Source: Bin55 sp965205545
GTDB taxonomy: Bacteria; Pseudomonadota; Gammaproteobacteria; Pseudomonadales; Azotimanducaceae
Direction: 5' to 3'
NCBI GenBank assembly: GCA_965205545.1
Contig: OZ242170.1
Coordinates: 2,604,001-2,668,000 of the forward strand
Length of the DNA: 64,000 bases
In this document: piece after piece, positions 35,906 to 45,545 of the stretch
Layout of the letters: every line of letters starts with the position of its first letter
How positions within the stretch are numbered: the stretch's first letter is position 1
Position numbers and translations under genes: made by a program
The notes under the pieces: model-generated
The model's input: only the letters and a program-made list of their open reading frames with translations
Database searches by the model: none
What the model was told of the DNA's origin: nothing

Positions 35906-37216
35906 ATGCATAGTGGTTTTTCGCGAAAGATGCTTGGGATTGCTTTTATTGGAGCAGGCTTGGCATTGCACTCCCTCTCCACATCCGCTGAGGAGGAAGT
36001 CCTTGATGCCGTTGCGGTGATAGTCAATGATGACGTTGTCACGGTGTCCGAAATTGAGGATCGATATCAGAGCTTCTTGCAACAGGCTTCCGAAGCGGGA
36101 GTTACGGATTTTCCAGCAAAGAAGCTGATCATGGACCAGATTGTCGAACGACTGATCTCTGAAAGAATTCAACTGCAGGAAGCGGCCATGAGGGGCATTG
36201 TCGCCAGCGACGAAGAAATAACGGATGCTATACGAGGATTCGCCGAGCAAAACGACATGAGTCTGGACGAGTATCGGGAATTGCTAGAGAGCCAAGGCAC
36301 GACATACCGGCAGTTTCGCGAAGACGTACACCGCCAACTAGTGCTTCAAACCATTCAACAATATGTGGGTAGAGAAAGGATTTGGATCTCCAATCAAGAC
36401 ATAAAGGACTTCCGAAATTCCCCGTTCTTTGAAATTATGGCGACGGACCAGTACCAAGTGGGGCACATCCTAATTTCGACAGAGTCTTCCGATGTCGATT
36501 CTGCGCGACAAGCCGAAGCAAAAGCACAGGAAGTCGTTAGTGAGCTACGGGAAGGAGCGGATTTCGCAGCCATGGCAGTAAACCACTCATCTGCATCAAC
36601 TGCACTGGAGGGTGGCAATTTGGGTTGGCGTTATGTGGAGCAGATTCCAAGCTTGTTTGCAGAAGTAGTAATTGAGATGCAAGTTGGCGAGACAGCAGAC
36701 CCAATCCGCAACGCATTGGGATTCCACATCATTCAACTCTTGGACAAACGAGGCGCTTCAAATACAAAAGCGCAACAGTCGCTGGTAAGACACATACTGA
36801 TTAAGCCATCGATGATTAAGTCAAACGAAGACGCCTACGAAGAAATCACCGCGGTGCACGAGGAATTGATGAACGGAGGAGATTTTGCCGAGCTTGCGAA
36901 GGAACATTCGGAGGATCCTCTGACGGCACTCGCCGGTGGCGAATTGGGATGGACAGACGGTAGAGGTCTGGACCCCGCTCTTGTTGAGAAAATCAATGAG
37001 ACAGAAACGGGCGATTTGTCGGATGTATTCGAAACCCCTGAGGGATGGCATTTACTGGAAGTCGTAGATCGGAGAATCGAAGACCTTTCGGAAGAAGCTC
37101 TAGACAACATGGCGTTGAACGCCCTGTATCAACGGAACTTCGAGGAAGCACTGCAGGACTGGCTCAAGCAAGTTCGCGACGAAGCTTTTGTGAAAATCGT
37201 GCAGGAAGTGAATTAG
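35906..37216 (+). CDS. surA: Periplasmic peptidyl-prolyl isomerase / chaperone SurA
   Basis: From the ATG at 35906 (TTGAGG seven bases upstream) the protein has 436 residues with a signal peptide (KMLGIAFIGAGLALHSLSTSA). The SurA N-domain has DAVAVIVNDDVVTVSEIEDR. Two parvulin domains follow, opening QYQVGHILIST (~190) and SLVRHILIKPSM (~300), each with a GG.LGW motif (GGNLGW, GGELGW). SurA folds outer-membrane proteins, LptD among its clients. It starts 17 bases after lptD. Confidence 0.93.
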   Translation: MHSGFSRKMLGIAFIGAGLALHSLSTSAEEEVLDAVAVIVNDDVVTVSEIEDRYQSFLQQASEAGVTDFPAKKLIMDQIVERLISERIQLQEAAMRGIVASDEEITDAIRGFAEQNDMSLDEYRELLESQGTTYRQFREDVHRQLVLQTIQQYVGRERIWISNQDIKDFRNSPFFEIMATDQYQVGHILISTESSDVDSARQAEAKAQEVVSELREGADFAAMAVNHSSASTALEGGNLGWRYVEQIPSLFAEVVIEMQVGETADPIRNALGFHIIQLLDKRGASNTKAQQSLVRHILIKPSMIKSNEDAYEEITAVHEELMNGGDFAELAKEHSEDPLTALAGGELGWTDGRGLDPALVEKINETETGDLSDVFETPEGWHLLEVVDRRIEDLSEEALDNMALNALYQRNFEEALQDWLKQVRDEAFVKIVQEVN

Positions 37217-37235
37217 CGCAGCATATTGTGTAAAC

Positions 37236-37988
37236 GTGCGACTGTTGGCGGTGTCGCGCAAACGATTCGGACAGCATTTTCTGATCGATCAAACGTTGAT
37301 CGATCAAATCCATGAGCTCATTGCTCTAAAGGGGACCGATCAAGTGCTGGAGATTGGTCCAGGTCGCGGTGCGCTCACAAAGGGCTTCGTCGCATCCGGA
37401 GCAGAGGTTGTAGCTGTGGAGATCGACACAGACTTAGTCGCCGATCTCCGGACTAGATACGCCTCTGCCAACATTATTGTGGGCGACGCGCTAGAAGTGC
37501 CAGAAGAATGGTTTCGGTGCAAACGGGTGGTCGGCAATCTACCCTATGGAATTTCCACCGCCCTTCTCTTGCGGCTTGTATCTATTGCCGAAATCATTGA
37601 TATGCATTTCATGCTTCAAACTGAAGTGGTAGAACGCTTGGTTGCAGCGCCCGGTACAAAGGAATGGGGTCGATTGTCTGTCAAGACTCGTCGGTGCTGG
37701 GACGTGCACCGTTGCATGGACGCTGGTCCAAACTCGTTTTGGCCCAAACCTCAGGTGAGTTCCTCGTTTGTCCGCATCGAGCCAAGGAAGGAGCCACAGA
37801 TTGTCAACAGTCAGTCTACGTTTGACGAAGTGCTAAAACGCGCGTTCGGACAAAGGAGGAAAAAAATCTCTAACAGTCTAGCAACGCTCAACGTGGAATG
37901 GGAACGCACAGGAATCGATGCAAGTTTGCGAGCCGATCAGCTGAGTGTTGAACAATATGTTGCGATTGCCAACAGCCTAAACGACTAG
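37236..37988 (+). CDS. ksgA: 16S rRNA dimethyladenosine transferase
   Basis: RsmA/KsgA dimethylates the two adjacent adenines near the 3' end of 16S rRNA. The 250-residue protein starts at GTG with KRFGQHFLIDQTLIDQI, has LEIGPGRGALT (SAM loop), and NLPYGISTALLLRL (the catalytic NLPY motif with Ala in place of Pro after IST). EVVERLVAAPGTKEWGRLSV and KPQVSSSFVRIEP complete it. It is ~20 residues shorter than E. coli KsgA. pdxA, which separates surA from ksgA in many gammaproteobacteria, is absent. Confidence 0.92.
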   Translation: MRLLAVSRKRFGQHFLIDQTLIDQIHELIALKGTDQVLEIGPGRGALTKGFVASGAEVVAVEIDTDLVADLRTRYASANIIVGDALEVPEEWFRCKRVVGNLPYGISTALLLRLVSIAEIIDMHFMLQTEVVERLVAAPGTKEWGRLSVKTRRCWDVHRCMDAGPNSFWPKPQVSSSFVRIEPRKEPQIVNSQSTFDEVLKRAFGQRRKKISNSLATLNVEWERTGIDASLRADQLSVEQYVAIANSLND

Positions 37989-38022
37989 ACGGAGTTTTGC
38001 TCGGCTACTAAACCACACTTGA

Positions 38023-38868
38023 ATGGCTACTTTCGCAATTGGCGACGTACAAGGTTGCTACACCGAGTTGCGCTATCTCCTGGATGAGATTTCCTTTGAT
38101 TTCGAAGGTGACGAAGTCTGGTTTACAGGGGACCTAGTTAATCGCGGGCCCGACAACCTAAAAACGTTGCGGTTTGTCAAGAAGCTGGGCGACCGCGCCA
38201 CTGTGGTTCTAGGCAATCACGACCTGTACTTGCTGTCGATTGTGTACGGTGGCCACTCACTGCACTCAAACGACACATTTGTCGATGTCCTGCGGTCAAG
38301 CTATTGCGAGGAATTGTGCCACTGGTTGCGGCACCGGCCAATGTTGCATGAGTCACACGGACACTTGCTCGTACATGCGGGTGTGCCGCATGTATGGGAC
38401 AAGGAAAAGGCGATGTCGCTGGCACGAGAAGTGGAACGCGCTATTCGAGGGTCCGACTACGTTGAATTCTTTCGCGGCATGCTCGGCAATGAGCCCGCAG
38501 TATGGCAGGATGAGCATTCAGGTTTGGATCGATTGCGTTGCATCACAAACTACCTAACGCGAATGAGATTTATCCACGTGAGCGGAAAAATGGACTTTTC
38601 GTCGAAACTTGGCCTCGGCCATGCCCCGTCGGCATATAGGGCTTGGTTTCAATTTCCGCCACAGTTTGAGGAGACAATAGTATTTGGTCATTGGGCGTCT
38701 TTGAATGGTAGAACGCAAGATTCCCAGTTTCGTGCCATCGATACCGGTTGCGTGTGGGGACGCAGACTGACTGCGTATCGATTGGACGACAACGAACAGC
38801 GTTCGGTGGCCGCTCAATTTGAAAGCGAGTCCACATTGGGCCGCAAACCTCGAGGCAATCGACCATGA
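38023..38868 (+). CDS. apaH: Symmetrical bis(5'-nucleosyl)-tetraphosphatase
   Basis: Hydrolyses Ap4A to two ADP. The 281-residue metallophosphoesterase starts MATFAIGDVQGCYTEL, then GDLVNRGPDNL and VLGNHDLY for the metal site, and VFGHWASL and AIDTGCVWGRRL at the end. It is the usual ApaH length. apaG, usually between ksgA and apaH, is missing here. Its stop overlaps the cca start (ATGA). Confidence 0.94.
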   Translation: MATFAIGDVQGCYTELRYLLDEISFDFEGDEVWFTGDLVNRGPDNLKTLRFVKKLGDRATVVLGNHDLYLLSIVYGGHSLHSNDTFVDVLRSSYCEELCHWLRHRPMLHESHGHLLVHAGVPHVWDKEKAMSLAREVERAIRGSDYVEFFRGMLGNEPAVWQDEHSGLDRLRCITNYLTRMRFIHVSGKMDFSSKLGLGHAPSAYRAWFQFPPQFEETIVFGHWASLNGRTQDSQFRAIDTGCVWGRRLTAYRLDDNEQRSVAAQFESESTLGRKPRGNRP

Positions 38869-39959
38869 AGATACCAGGAATTGCCTACCGTGTAGGGGGA
38901 TCCATAAGGGACGAATTGCTGGAGGCGGAGTCGGGCAAGAGCGGTGCAAGAAGGCACGATAGCGATTGGGTTGTCACCGGTGCCACTCCTCGGCAAATGG
39001 AAAGCGCTGGACTCAAGCAAATTGGCAAATCCTTCCCTGTGTATCTGGACCCTAGAACAGGGGACCAATACGCTCTTGCACGAAAAGAAACGAAAACTGG
39101 TCGAGGGCATCAAGCATTCGAGTTTCACTTTGACCCAAGCGTGGAACTCATTGAAGACTTGCGACGAAGGGACTTGACGATCAATGCGATGGCACGCGAC
39201 TCGACTGGCAAGTTGATCGATCCGTTTGGTGGCGAAAGGGATGTGAAAGAACGCTTGTTGCGTCATGTTTCTGATGCGTTTGCGGAAGACCCTTTGAGAG
39301 TGTTTCGTGTTGCACGATTCGCTGCGACTCTGCCGGAATTCGAAATTGCCCCAGAAACCCGTGAATTGATGACTTCGATGCAGGAGGAGCTTGCGGACCT
39401 ATCGGCCGAGAGGGTTTGGAATGAATACGCCAGAGCCATGGAGGGGTTGACGCCATTTAGATTCTTCGACACGTTGAGCGAAACGGAGACGACTGAGCCA
39501 TGGTTCAGTGGGATCGCCGTAATTGGTCTTACTACAATCATGCGCGATAGATGGCTGCGCGGCACCAACGCAATAGCTGCGATTGGTTGGGTCCACGAAG
39601 AATCAACTGCAGTAATGCTCTTTCGTCGCTTGAAAGCACCCGGTAAAGTGGTGCGGCTGGGCCGTGATGTTGCTCGCTACGGCCATGAGTTGACGACGAT
39701 TCTCTCCCAGGAGCCTATTGAAGTGCTTGGATTCTTCGAACGGTCCCATGCATTTCGACCAGGCATGGCGTTTCACCGACTGGTAACTGCTGTTGAAGCC
39801 TGCACCGGTTTAGATATGGAGAGCGTCAAGCAACTGGTGGACAAGGTAAGCAAGATCAGGCTTTACGGCATAGCGCCTAGTGACTACGGCTGGCATCTGA
39901 GGCAAGCGCGACTTGAAGCTATCGAAAGCCACGTGCCAGATTTTCAAAAGGACACTTAG
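38865..39959 (+). CDS. cca: tRNA CCA-adding nucleotidyltransferase
   Basis: Adds or repairs the CCA end of tRNAs. The 364-residue class II enzyme has GGSIRDELL and the DSDW carboxylates, RRRDLTINAMA, the FGGERDVKERLLRH segment that recognises ATP/CTP, and EDPLRVFRVARFAATL. It is shorter than E. coli Cca (412), and I see no HD-domain motif in the C-terminal part, so only the transferase activity is expected. Translationally coupled to apaH; convergent with tsaD with a four-base overlap. Confidence 0.9.
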   Translation: MKIPGIAYRVGGSIRDELLEAESGKSGARRHDSDWVVTGATPRQMESAGLKQIGKSFPVYLDPRTGDQYALARKETKTGRGHQAFEFHFDPSVELIEDLRRRDLTINAMARDSTGKLIDPFGGERDVKERLLRHVSDAFAEDPLRVFRVARFAATLPEFEIAPETRELMTSMQEELADLSAERVWNEYARAMEGLTPFRFFDTLSETETTEPWFSGIAVIGLTTIMRDRWLRGTNAIAAIGWVHEESTAVMLFRRLKAPGKVVRLGRDVARYGHELTTILSQEPIEVLGFFERSHAFRPGMAFHRLVTAVEACTGLDMESVKQLVDKVSKIRLYGIAPSDYGWHLRQARLEAIESHVPDFQKDT

Positions 39960-40960
39960 GGTAATTCGAGCGTATCCAGACTCCATCGAGCTTTTGAAGA
40001 AATCTCCAAAGGTTCCCAATGCCCAGCATTGAGTCGCTGGAAGCCAGCGAAGGCAATCATTGCTCCATTGTCTGTGCAGAGCTCAATTGAAGGAAACAAA
40101 AGTGTGCACCCCAGAGCTTGCAAAACTCTTCGTAGAGTTGTATTTGCCGCCACTCCGCCCGAAAGAACGAGCGTGGACGCCCCTGTGTGGTCAAGTGCTC
40201 TCTGACACTTGATCCGAAGTGTCTCGGCTACTGCTCGCTCGAACGATGCTGCTATGTCCGCAGCATCAGTTGGCGCAAGTGGCGAGTTTGCGTCAATTTC
40301 GTTGCGTACCGCGGTTTTGAGGCCGCTAAAACTGAAGTCCAGTCCAGGCCTATCGGTCATTGGACGTGGAAATTGGAACCGCTGGTCGTTGCCGCTAATC
40401 GCCAACTTTGCGATTTGGGGACCTCCCGGGTAGCCTAGGCCGAGAAGCTTGGCTGTCTTGTCGAAGGCTTCGCCAACCGCATCATCAAGGGATTGACCCA
40501 AAAGTCGATACTGCCCAATGCCCAGCACTTGGACAAGAAGAGTGTGTCCGCCGGATACCAGTAGTGCTACAAACGGAAAATCGGGTGTTGCCGTGTCGAG
40601 CAAGGGTGCGAGAAGGTGTGCCTCCATGTGGTGTACACCAATCGAAGGAACGTCAAGTGCCCAGGCTAGGGAACGGCCAAATGACGCGCCTACCATCAAT
40701 GCACCGATCAAACCCGGTCCGGAGGTAAAGGCAATGCCATCAAGATCGCTCATAGTTGATCCCGCGTCGTGCAGCGTCTGGGCGAGCAGTGGAGAGACCT
40801 TGCGGATGTGGTCTCGCGACGCTAGTTCGGGAACGATTCCCCCATATTGATTGTGCAATTCGACTTGACTCGAAACGTTGTGCGCAATGATTCCGTGGCA
40901 ACTGTCGTAAACGGCGATCCCCGTTTCGTCGCAGGATGTTTCAATGCCAAGAACCTTCAT
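39956..40960 (-). CDS. tsaD: tRNA N6-threonylcarbamoyltransferase (t6A)
   Basis: TsaD transfers threonylcarbamoyl to A37 of ANN-decoding tRNAs, with TsaB and TsaE. The 334-residue ASKHA-fold protein has LGIETSCDETGIAVY at the start, HHMEAHLLAPLL with the metal histidines, LLVSGGHTLLVQV and LVLSGGVAANTTLR. Length is standard. The next gene on the minus strand (40970) lies nine bases upstream and may be co-transcribed. Confidence 0.95.
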   Translation of the reverse strand: MKVLGIETSCDETGIAVYDSCHGIIAHNVSSQVELHNQYGGIVPELASRDHIRKVSPLLAQTLHDAGSTMSDLDGIAFTSGPGLIGALMVGASFGRSLAWALDVPSIGVHHMEAHLLAPLLDTATPDFPFVALLVSGGHTLLVQVLGIGQYRLLGQSLDDAVGEAFDKTAKLLGLGYPGGPQIAKLAISGNDQRFQFPRPMTDRPGLDFSFSGLKTAVRNEIDANSPLAPTDAADIAASFERAVAETLRIKCQRALDHTGASTLVLSGGVAANTTLRRVLQALGCTLLFPSIELCTDNGAMIAFAGFQRLNAGHWEPLEISSKARWSLDTLELP

Positions 40961-40969
40961 CGCGATTCT

Positions 40970-41629
40970 CTAGGACTTGCTTTTAAAGATTCGATTCAGG
41001 AATCTCGAGATGTCCGTGACCTCGTCGTAGCAAACCTGGTGAGCCATGTCGTATTGGCGCCATTCCACTTGGTAATTGAGCGCTTCTAAAGCACTTCGTG
41101 AAGAGACAGCTCGGGAAAGGGGAATCATAGGATCCATCGTGCCGTGAGCCATAAATATTGGTGTATTGACACTCGCAAAACTGACCTCCTTGCCTACGTA
41201 CTCTTGGTTGTGCAGGTAGGTCGACAATGCCACAACGCCGGCAAAGGGTTGTTCGGTTCGGAGAGCCAGCTGCAACGCCACCACCCCTCCTTGAGAAAAC
41301 CCTGCAAGCGCAATTTGCGAGGAGGGAATGCCACTGGAGTTTTCGTGATCGACTAGCTCCTGAATCAACGAGGCCGACTCTTGAATCTCCCCGGATCCCC
41401 ACTGGACATCTCCGGGCTTGATGTCATACCAGGCGCGCATTTGCATGCCGCCATTGAGAGTTACTGGTCTGACGGGCGCATGTGGCAGCACAAATCTCAC
41501 TGCCAGCTCCAATTCGAGCTCGGGCACGATCGGTTCAAAATCGTGTCCATCTGCACCTAGTCCATGCAGCCAGATCACGCAATGCGAAGGATTGTTCCCT
41601 CGAGTTAGTTCAACGGCTTCGAGGCTCAT
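40970..41629 (-). CDS. Phospholipase/carboxylesterase family hydrolase
   Basis: A 219-residue alpha/beta hydrolase of the acyl-protein-thioesterase / carboxylesterase type. VIWLHGLGADGHDFEP is the oxyanion strand, ALAGFSQGGVVALQLAL the nucleophile elbow, GTMDPMIPLS the aspartate, and YDMAHQVCYDE the histidine. These enzymes cleave short ester or thioester substrates in the cytoplasm. It lies nine bases before tsaD, but no functional link is known. Confidence 0.85.
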   Translation of the reverse strand: MSLEAVELTRGNNPSHCVIWLHGLGADGHDFEPIVPELELELAVRFVLPHAPVRPVTLNGGMQMRAWYDIKPGDVQWGSGEIQESASLIQELVDHENSSGIPSSQIALAGFSQGGVVALQLALRTEQPFAGVVALSTYLHNQEYVGKEVSFASVNTPIFMAHGTMDPMIPLSRAVSSRSALEALNYQVEWRQYDMAHQVCYDEVTDISRFLNRIFKSKS

Positions 41630-41665
41630 CGTGTAGCTCGTGAGGAACGGTCAAGTTAGTTGCTT

Positions 41666-42337
41666 TCACTTTGTGACTTGCGTCGACAAAGAAAAGAACG
41701 TTGGCAAGAGTTGACGTGCCTGAGCGAGGATCTCAGTCTCGCTTGTTCTTCGGTTGGGTTGAAACTTCCTTCGGCGTTCATTCCACAACGCGAGACGCTG
41801 AATTCCTGGGTGCGTCGCGTCTATCCGGTGTCGGTGGTCGAGCAATAGTTTCTTGTTCAACCACGAAGCGAGCTGTTGGGGAGTTTGCTGTTCTTTGAGA
41901 GACTTGATTGAACGGCGGTAGTTCTTGCGTGCCGTTCCCTTCGTTGCGTGTCCGTGCTTCTTCAACGTTCCAAGTAGAGATCGCGAAGCGCGCGTATCGT
42001 CCATAAGGTCATGGATGTCCGGGGCGATTTCTTGTGCCAATTTGCGCCATTTCTTGCTGTGCTCTGCTTTTGCCAGCAATGTGCCGATGGCATGCGCGGC
42101 GCTGTTTCTCTCCTTTAGCGATCCGTTTGTACAGATGCGAACGATGCTTCTCCATGTATCGACATCCAGGGTGTTGCCGTTGCGACATGGGCACAACGCT
42201 TTGAGTATTGCACGGCGCCGCTCGATCTTCCCTCCGTACTCGGACAGTTCGCCAGTTAGCTGGCACTTGATTGATTCTTTGTTCATTGAGGTCATTTCAA
42301 CCGCAGGCTTCCCGTGTCCATTCCAATCCTTGAGCAC
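41666..42337 (-). CDS. HEAT-repeat-like protein with a CPCRN motif
   Basis: A protein of 223 residues, or 209 from the ATG at 42295. It is helical and basic. RRRAILKALCPCRN near residue 40-55 precedes a HEAT-like unit (DVDTWRSIVRICTNGSLKERNSAAHAIGTLL). HEAT-repeat proteins with a similar CPCRN/CPCH segment are, to my recollection, widespread in bacteria. The C-terminal third is Lys/Arg-rich. No function is assigned. The opposite strand over this stretch is also open in one frame, but it shows no family resemblance until the racemase at 42420. Confidence 0.55.
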   Translation of the reverse strand: MLKDWNGHGKPAVEMTSMNKESIKCQLTGELSEYGGKIERRRAILKALCPCRNGNTLDVDTWRSIVRICTNGSLKERNSAAHAIGTLLAKAEHSKKWRKLAQEIAPDIHDLMDDTRASRSLLGTLKKHGHATKGTARKNYRRSIKSLKEQQTPQQLASWLNKKLLLDHRHRIDATHPGIQRLALWNERRRKFQPNRRTSETEILAQARQLLPTFFSLSTQVTK

Positions 42338-42419
42338 AGCTACTGCTCAATTGAGGCTAGCTTCGTCCGCGTGTAGCGCAACAGGTCATAATTATGGCAA
42401 TCAGTATGGGAGATTGACA

Positions 42420-43544
42420 GTGGGTCCACTACAAGGCGTGCAAGTAATCGAACTCGCAGGAATCGGTCCGGGTCCTTTCTGCGGAATGATGCTCTCCGAT
42501 ATGGGAGCAGATGTCATACGCGTCGACAGGATTACCAGCTCAAAACGAGCTCCAAACGACGTCATGCAGAGAAACAGAAGATCCATAGCTGTAAACCTAA
42601 AGTTAGTGGAGGGTCGCGATGTCGTACTTCGAATGGCTGAAACAGCGGACGCATTGTTTGAGGGATTTCGCCCAGGGGTGACTGAGCGCCTTGGATTGGG
42701 TCCAGACGACTGTTTCGCCCGAAACAAGAAGCTTGTCTATGGGCGAATGACCGGTTGGGGGCAAGAAGGGCCATTGGCTCTTGCTGCAGGACACGACATC
42801 AACTACATTGGATTGTCGGGTGCCCTTCATGCGATCGGTGAGCCAGGCGGAAAGCCAGTTCCTCCGCTAAATCTCATCGGCGACTTTGGAGGAGGCGGAA
42901 TGCTGTTGGCATTCGGGCTTGTTTGCGCGTTGCTTGAAGCCAAACGGTCGGGAGAGGGCCAGGTTGTCGATGCCGCAATGGTTGATGGATCCGCCTCGCT
43001 AATGTCCGCGTTCTATAGCATGGCTCAGCATGGTTTCGTAAACCAAAGGGGAGCGAATTTGCTGGATGGTGGTGCACACTTCTACAACACCTACGAAACT
43101 AGGGATGGCAAATACATTTGTGTAGGCTCTATCGAACCACAGTTCTATGAATTGCTTCTGCGGCACGCGGAGGTCACCGACGCCAAGTTTCGCGAGCAAA
43201 TGAGCAGGGAGAAGTGGCCAAGCATGCGCGACGAACTTGGTCAGATTTTCAAGACTAAGACGCGCGATGAGTGGTGCGAGGTAATGGAAGGCACCGACGT
43301 ATGTTTTGCCCCGGTACTCTCGGTTTGGGAAGCGCCGCAGCACCCCCACAACACCGCTCGAGAATCGTTCGTTGAGTTGGATGGAGTCACTCAACCTGCT
43401 CCGGCGCCCCGATTCAGTCGCAGTCGTCCAAATGTCAAGCACGGCGCTCGCATTCCAGGGCAGGATGCAGACGAGGTTCTTCAATCCTTTCAATACTCGG
43501 AAAAGGAAATCGACAAATTGCGATCTTGTGGCGCGATTGGGTAG
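42420..43544 (+). CDS. Alpha-methylacyl-CoA racemase (CoA-transferase family III)
   Basis: A 374-residue protein from the GTG at 42420 with GGGAG seven bases upstream. GVQVIELAGIGPGPFCGMML starts the fold, RPGVTERLGLGPDDC and MTGWGQEGPLA are family motifs, and KYICVGSIEPQFYELLL is characteristic of alpha-methylacyl-CoA racemase rather than formyl-CoA transferase. It interconverts the 2R and 2S forms of 2-methylacyl-CoA so branched chains can enter beta-oxidation. prpE and a crotonase follow on the same strand, consistent with branched-chain or isoprenoid/sterol side-chain breakdown. Confidence 0.88.
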   Translation: MGPLQGVQVIELAGIGPGPFCGMMLSDMGADVIRVDRITSSKRAPNDVMQRNRRSIAVNLKLVEGRDVVLRMAETADALFEGFRPGVTERLGLGPDDCFARNKKLVYGRMTGWGQEGPLALAAGHDINYIGLSGALHAIGEPGGKPVPPLNLIGDFGGGGMLLAFGLVCALLEAKRSGEGQVVDAAMVDGSASLMSAFYSMAQHGFVNQRGANLLDGGAHFYNTYETRDGKYICVGSIEPQFYELLLRHAEVTDAKFREQMSREKWPSMRDELGQIFKTKTRDEWCEVMEGTDVCFAPVLSVWEAPQHPHNTARESFVELDGVTQPAPAPRFSRSRPNVKHGARIPGQDADEVLQSFQYSEKEIDKLRSCGAIG

Positions 43545-43580
43545 AGATCTAGTAGAGACTAAAAGTCGGACACCGCATTC

Positions 43581-45482
43581 ATGAGTAGCTACGCGGAAGC
43601 CTACGCCCTGTCGCTGGATTCGCCGGAAGAATTCTGGGGAGAACAGGCACAAGCTATTGACTGGCATGAGCCGCCGGATCGCATTCTAAGCAAGGACGAT
43701 AACCTTGCTGATCGTTGGTTTGAAGGCGGAAAGCTAAATGCTGCTTGGCTGGCATTGGATCGCCATGTCAATGCGGGGAGGGGTTGCGACACGGCTCTCA
43801 TCTACGACTCGCCAGTTACTCAATCCATCAAGAAATACACCTTTTACGAGTTGCTGCAGGAAGTCTCGTTAGTTGCCGGAGCATTGCGGCGATCCGGAGT
43901 GGCCAAGGGCGACCGAGTAGTCGTTTACATGCCAATGGTTCCGGAGACAGTTGTGGCAATGCTTGCGTGCGCTCGCATCGGCGCTATCCACTCCGTTGTA
44001 TTTGGTGGCTTTGCCGCTCCAGAACTTGCAACAAGGATTGACGACGCGACTCCAAAGCTGGTGTTGGCAGCAACTTGCGGCATTGAATTCCAATCCGTTG
44101 TCCCCTACTTGCCTATGCTGGGCCGAGCTTTGGAATTGGCGTCGCACAAGCCGGAGTCCGTAGTGGTGCTGCAACGTGAAATGGCTAAGGCTTCGCTCGA
44201 AAACATGGATTACCTCGACTGGCAGGATTGGGTTTCGAGGGCCTCGCCTGCTGCTGCAGTGCCTGTCGATTCTTGGGATCCACTCTACATCCTCTATACA
44301 TCTGGCACGACAGGAAAGCCTAAGGGTGTATTGCGGGACACCGGAGGACATGCAGTTGCACTGAACTACAGTATGGATGCCATCTATGGCTGTGACGTCG
44401 GAGATGTGTTTTGGGCGGCATCAGATGTTGGATGGGTTGTCGGGCACTCGTACATTGTCTACGGGCCTCTCATAAAGGGATGTACAACAATTCTCTTTGA
44501 AGGCAAGCCGGTTCGAACCCCCGATGCCGGAGCTTTCTGGCGAGTGATCGCCGAGCATCGAGTCAAGAGCTTTTTTGTGGCGCCCACGGCTTTTCGTGCG
44601 GTAAAGAAGGAGGATCCCGATTGCAAACTGCTCAAACGCTACAACATCAATAGCCTTGAGTACTTGTTTGTAGCAGGGGAACGACTGGATCCCCCCACGT
44701 GGCATTGGTTGCAAGATCACGTCAATGTTCCAGTGATCGATCATTGGTGGCAAACAGAAACCGGCTGGGCGATTTGCGCGAACATGGTTGGGTACGGACT
44801 GCACGAAATGAAACCGGGGTCCGTAACTTTGCCGGTACCCGGCAACAATGTTGCGGTGTTGGACGAACTCGGCGCCGAATGCGGAACAAACACAGTTGGC
44901 AACATTGTCCTGAGGCCGCCGATACCCCCTTCACACTTTTTCACGGTATGGGGAGATCACGGACGTTATGTTTCGTCCTATTGGAAGCAATTTCCCAATG
45001 CATACGAGACGGGAGATGGAGGCTATCTTGACGAGGACGGATACGTGTACATTCTGGGACGCACGGATGACGTTATGAATGTCGCTGGGCATCGGTTGTC
45101 GACGGGTGAGCTGGAAGAATCGGTCGCGTCTCACGACGCCGTTGCCGAATGCGCCGTGGTTGGTGTGAAGGACGACATGAGGGGACAGGTTCCCGTTGGA
45201 TTGGTCGTTTTAAAGGACGGAGAAACTGTTTCCGCACAGACGCTGGAGCAACAGTTGGTTCAGCTTGTACGTGAGCACGTCGGTGCGTTCGCGAACTTCA
45301 AGAGGATCTGCGTGGTCGAACGGCTACCCAAAACGCGGTCAGGGAAAATTCTTCGTCAGACCGTTCGAAACATGATTGATGGCGAGCCCTACACGATTCC
45401 ATCGACGATCGATGATCCTGAAATCATTAGTGAAATTGAACGGGAGCTTTCGATGGTGGGATTGATTGGACAGGGAAACTGA
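43581..45482 (+). CDS. prpE: Propionate-CoA ligase
   Basis: A 633-residue acyl-CoA synthetase activating propionate or acetate. It starts SSYAEAYALSLDSPEEFWGEQA, the PrpE-type N-terminus. YTSGTTGKPKGVLRDTGGH is the P-loop, WWQTETGW and YETGDGGYLDEDGYVYILGR the adenylate site, and PKTRSGKILRQTVRNM the acetylation-controlled lysine region. It lies 36 bases after the racemase. Propionyl-CoA is the end product of odd-chain and methyl-branched oxidation, so the neighbourhood makes metabolic sense. Confidence 0.9.
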   Translation: MSSYAEAYALSLDSPEEFWGEQAQAIDWHEPPDRILSKDDNLADRWFEGGKLNAAWLALDRHVNAGRGCDTALIYDSPVTQSIKKYTFYELLQEVSLVAGALRRSGVAKGDRVVVYMPMVPETVVAMLACARIGAIHSVVFGGFAAPELATRIDDATPKLVLAATCGIEFQSVVPYLPMLGRALELASHKPESVVVLQREMAKASLENMDYLDWQDWVSRASPAAAVPVDSWDPLYILYTSGTTGKPKGVLRDTGGHAVALNYSMDAIYGCDVGDVFWAASDVGWVVGHSYIVYGPLIKGCTTILFEGKPVRTPDAGAFWRVIAEHRVKSFFVAPTAFRAVKKEDPDCKLLKRYNINSLEYLFVAGERLDPPTWHWLQDHVNVPVIDHWWQTETGWAICANMVGYGLHEMKPGSVTLPVPGNNVAVLDELGAECGTNTVGNIVLRPPIPPSHFFTVWGDHGRYVSSYWKQFPNAYETGDGGYLDEDGYVYILGRTDDVMNVAGHRLSTGELEESVASHDAVAECAVVGVKDDMRGQVPVGLVVLKDGETVSAQTLEQQLVQLVREHVGAFANFKRICVVERLPKTRSGKILRQTVRNMIDGEPYTIPSTIDDPEIISEIERELSMVGLIGQGN

Positions 45483-45545
45483 GAATCAAAACCCACGCTT
45501 CAGAAATTCGGTTCATGTTGTCGGTTACTCCGAACGAGGTAATCC

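Noticed and set aside
41925..42419. N-terminal extension of the racemase frame
   Set aside because: The frame is open, but the sequence before the GTG at 42420 has no resemblance to CoA transferases and overlaps the HEAT-like gene; GGGAG sits just before the GTG.
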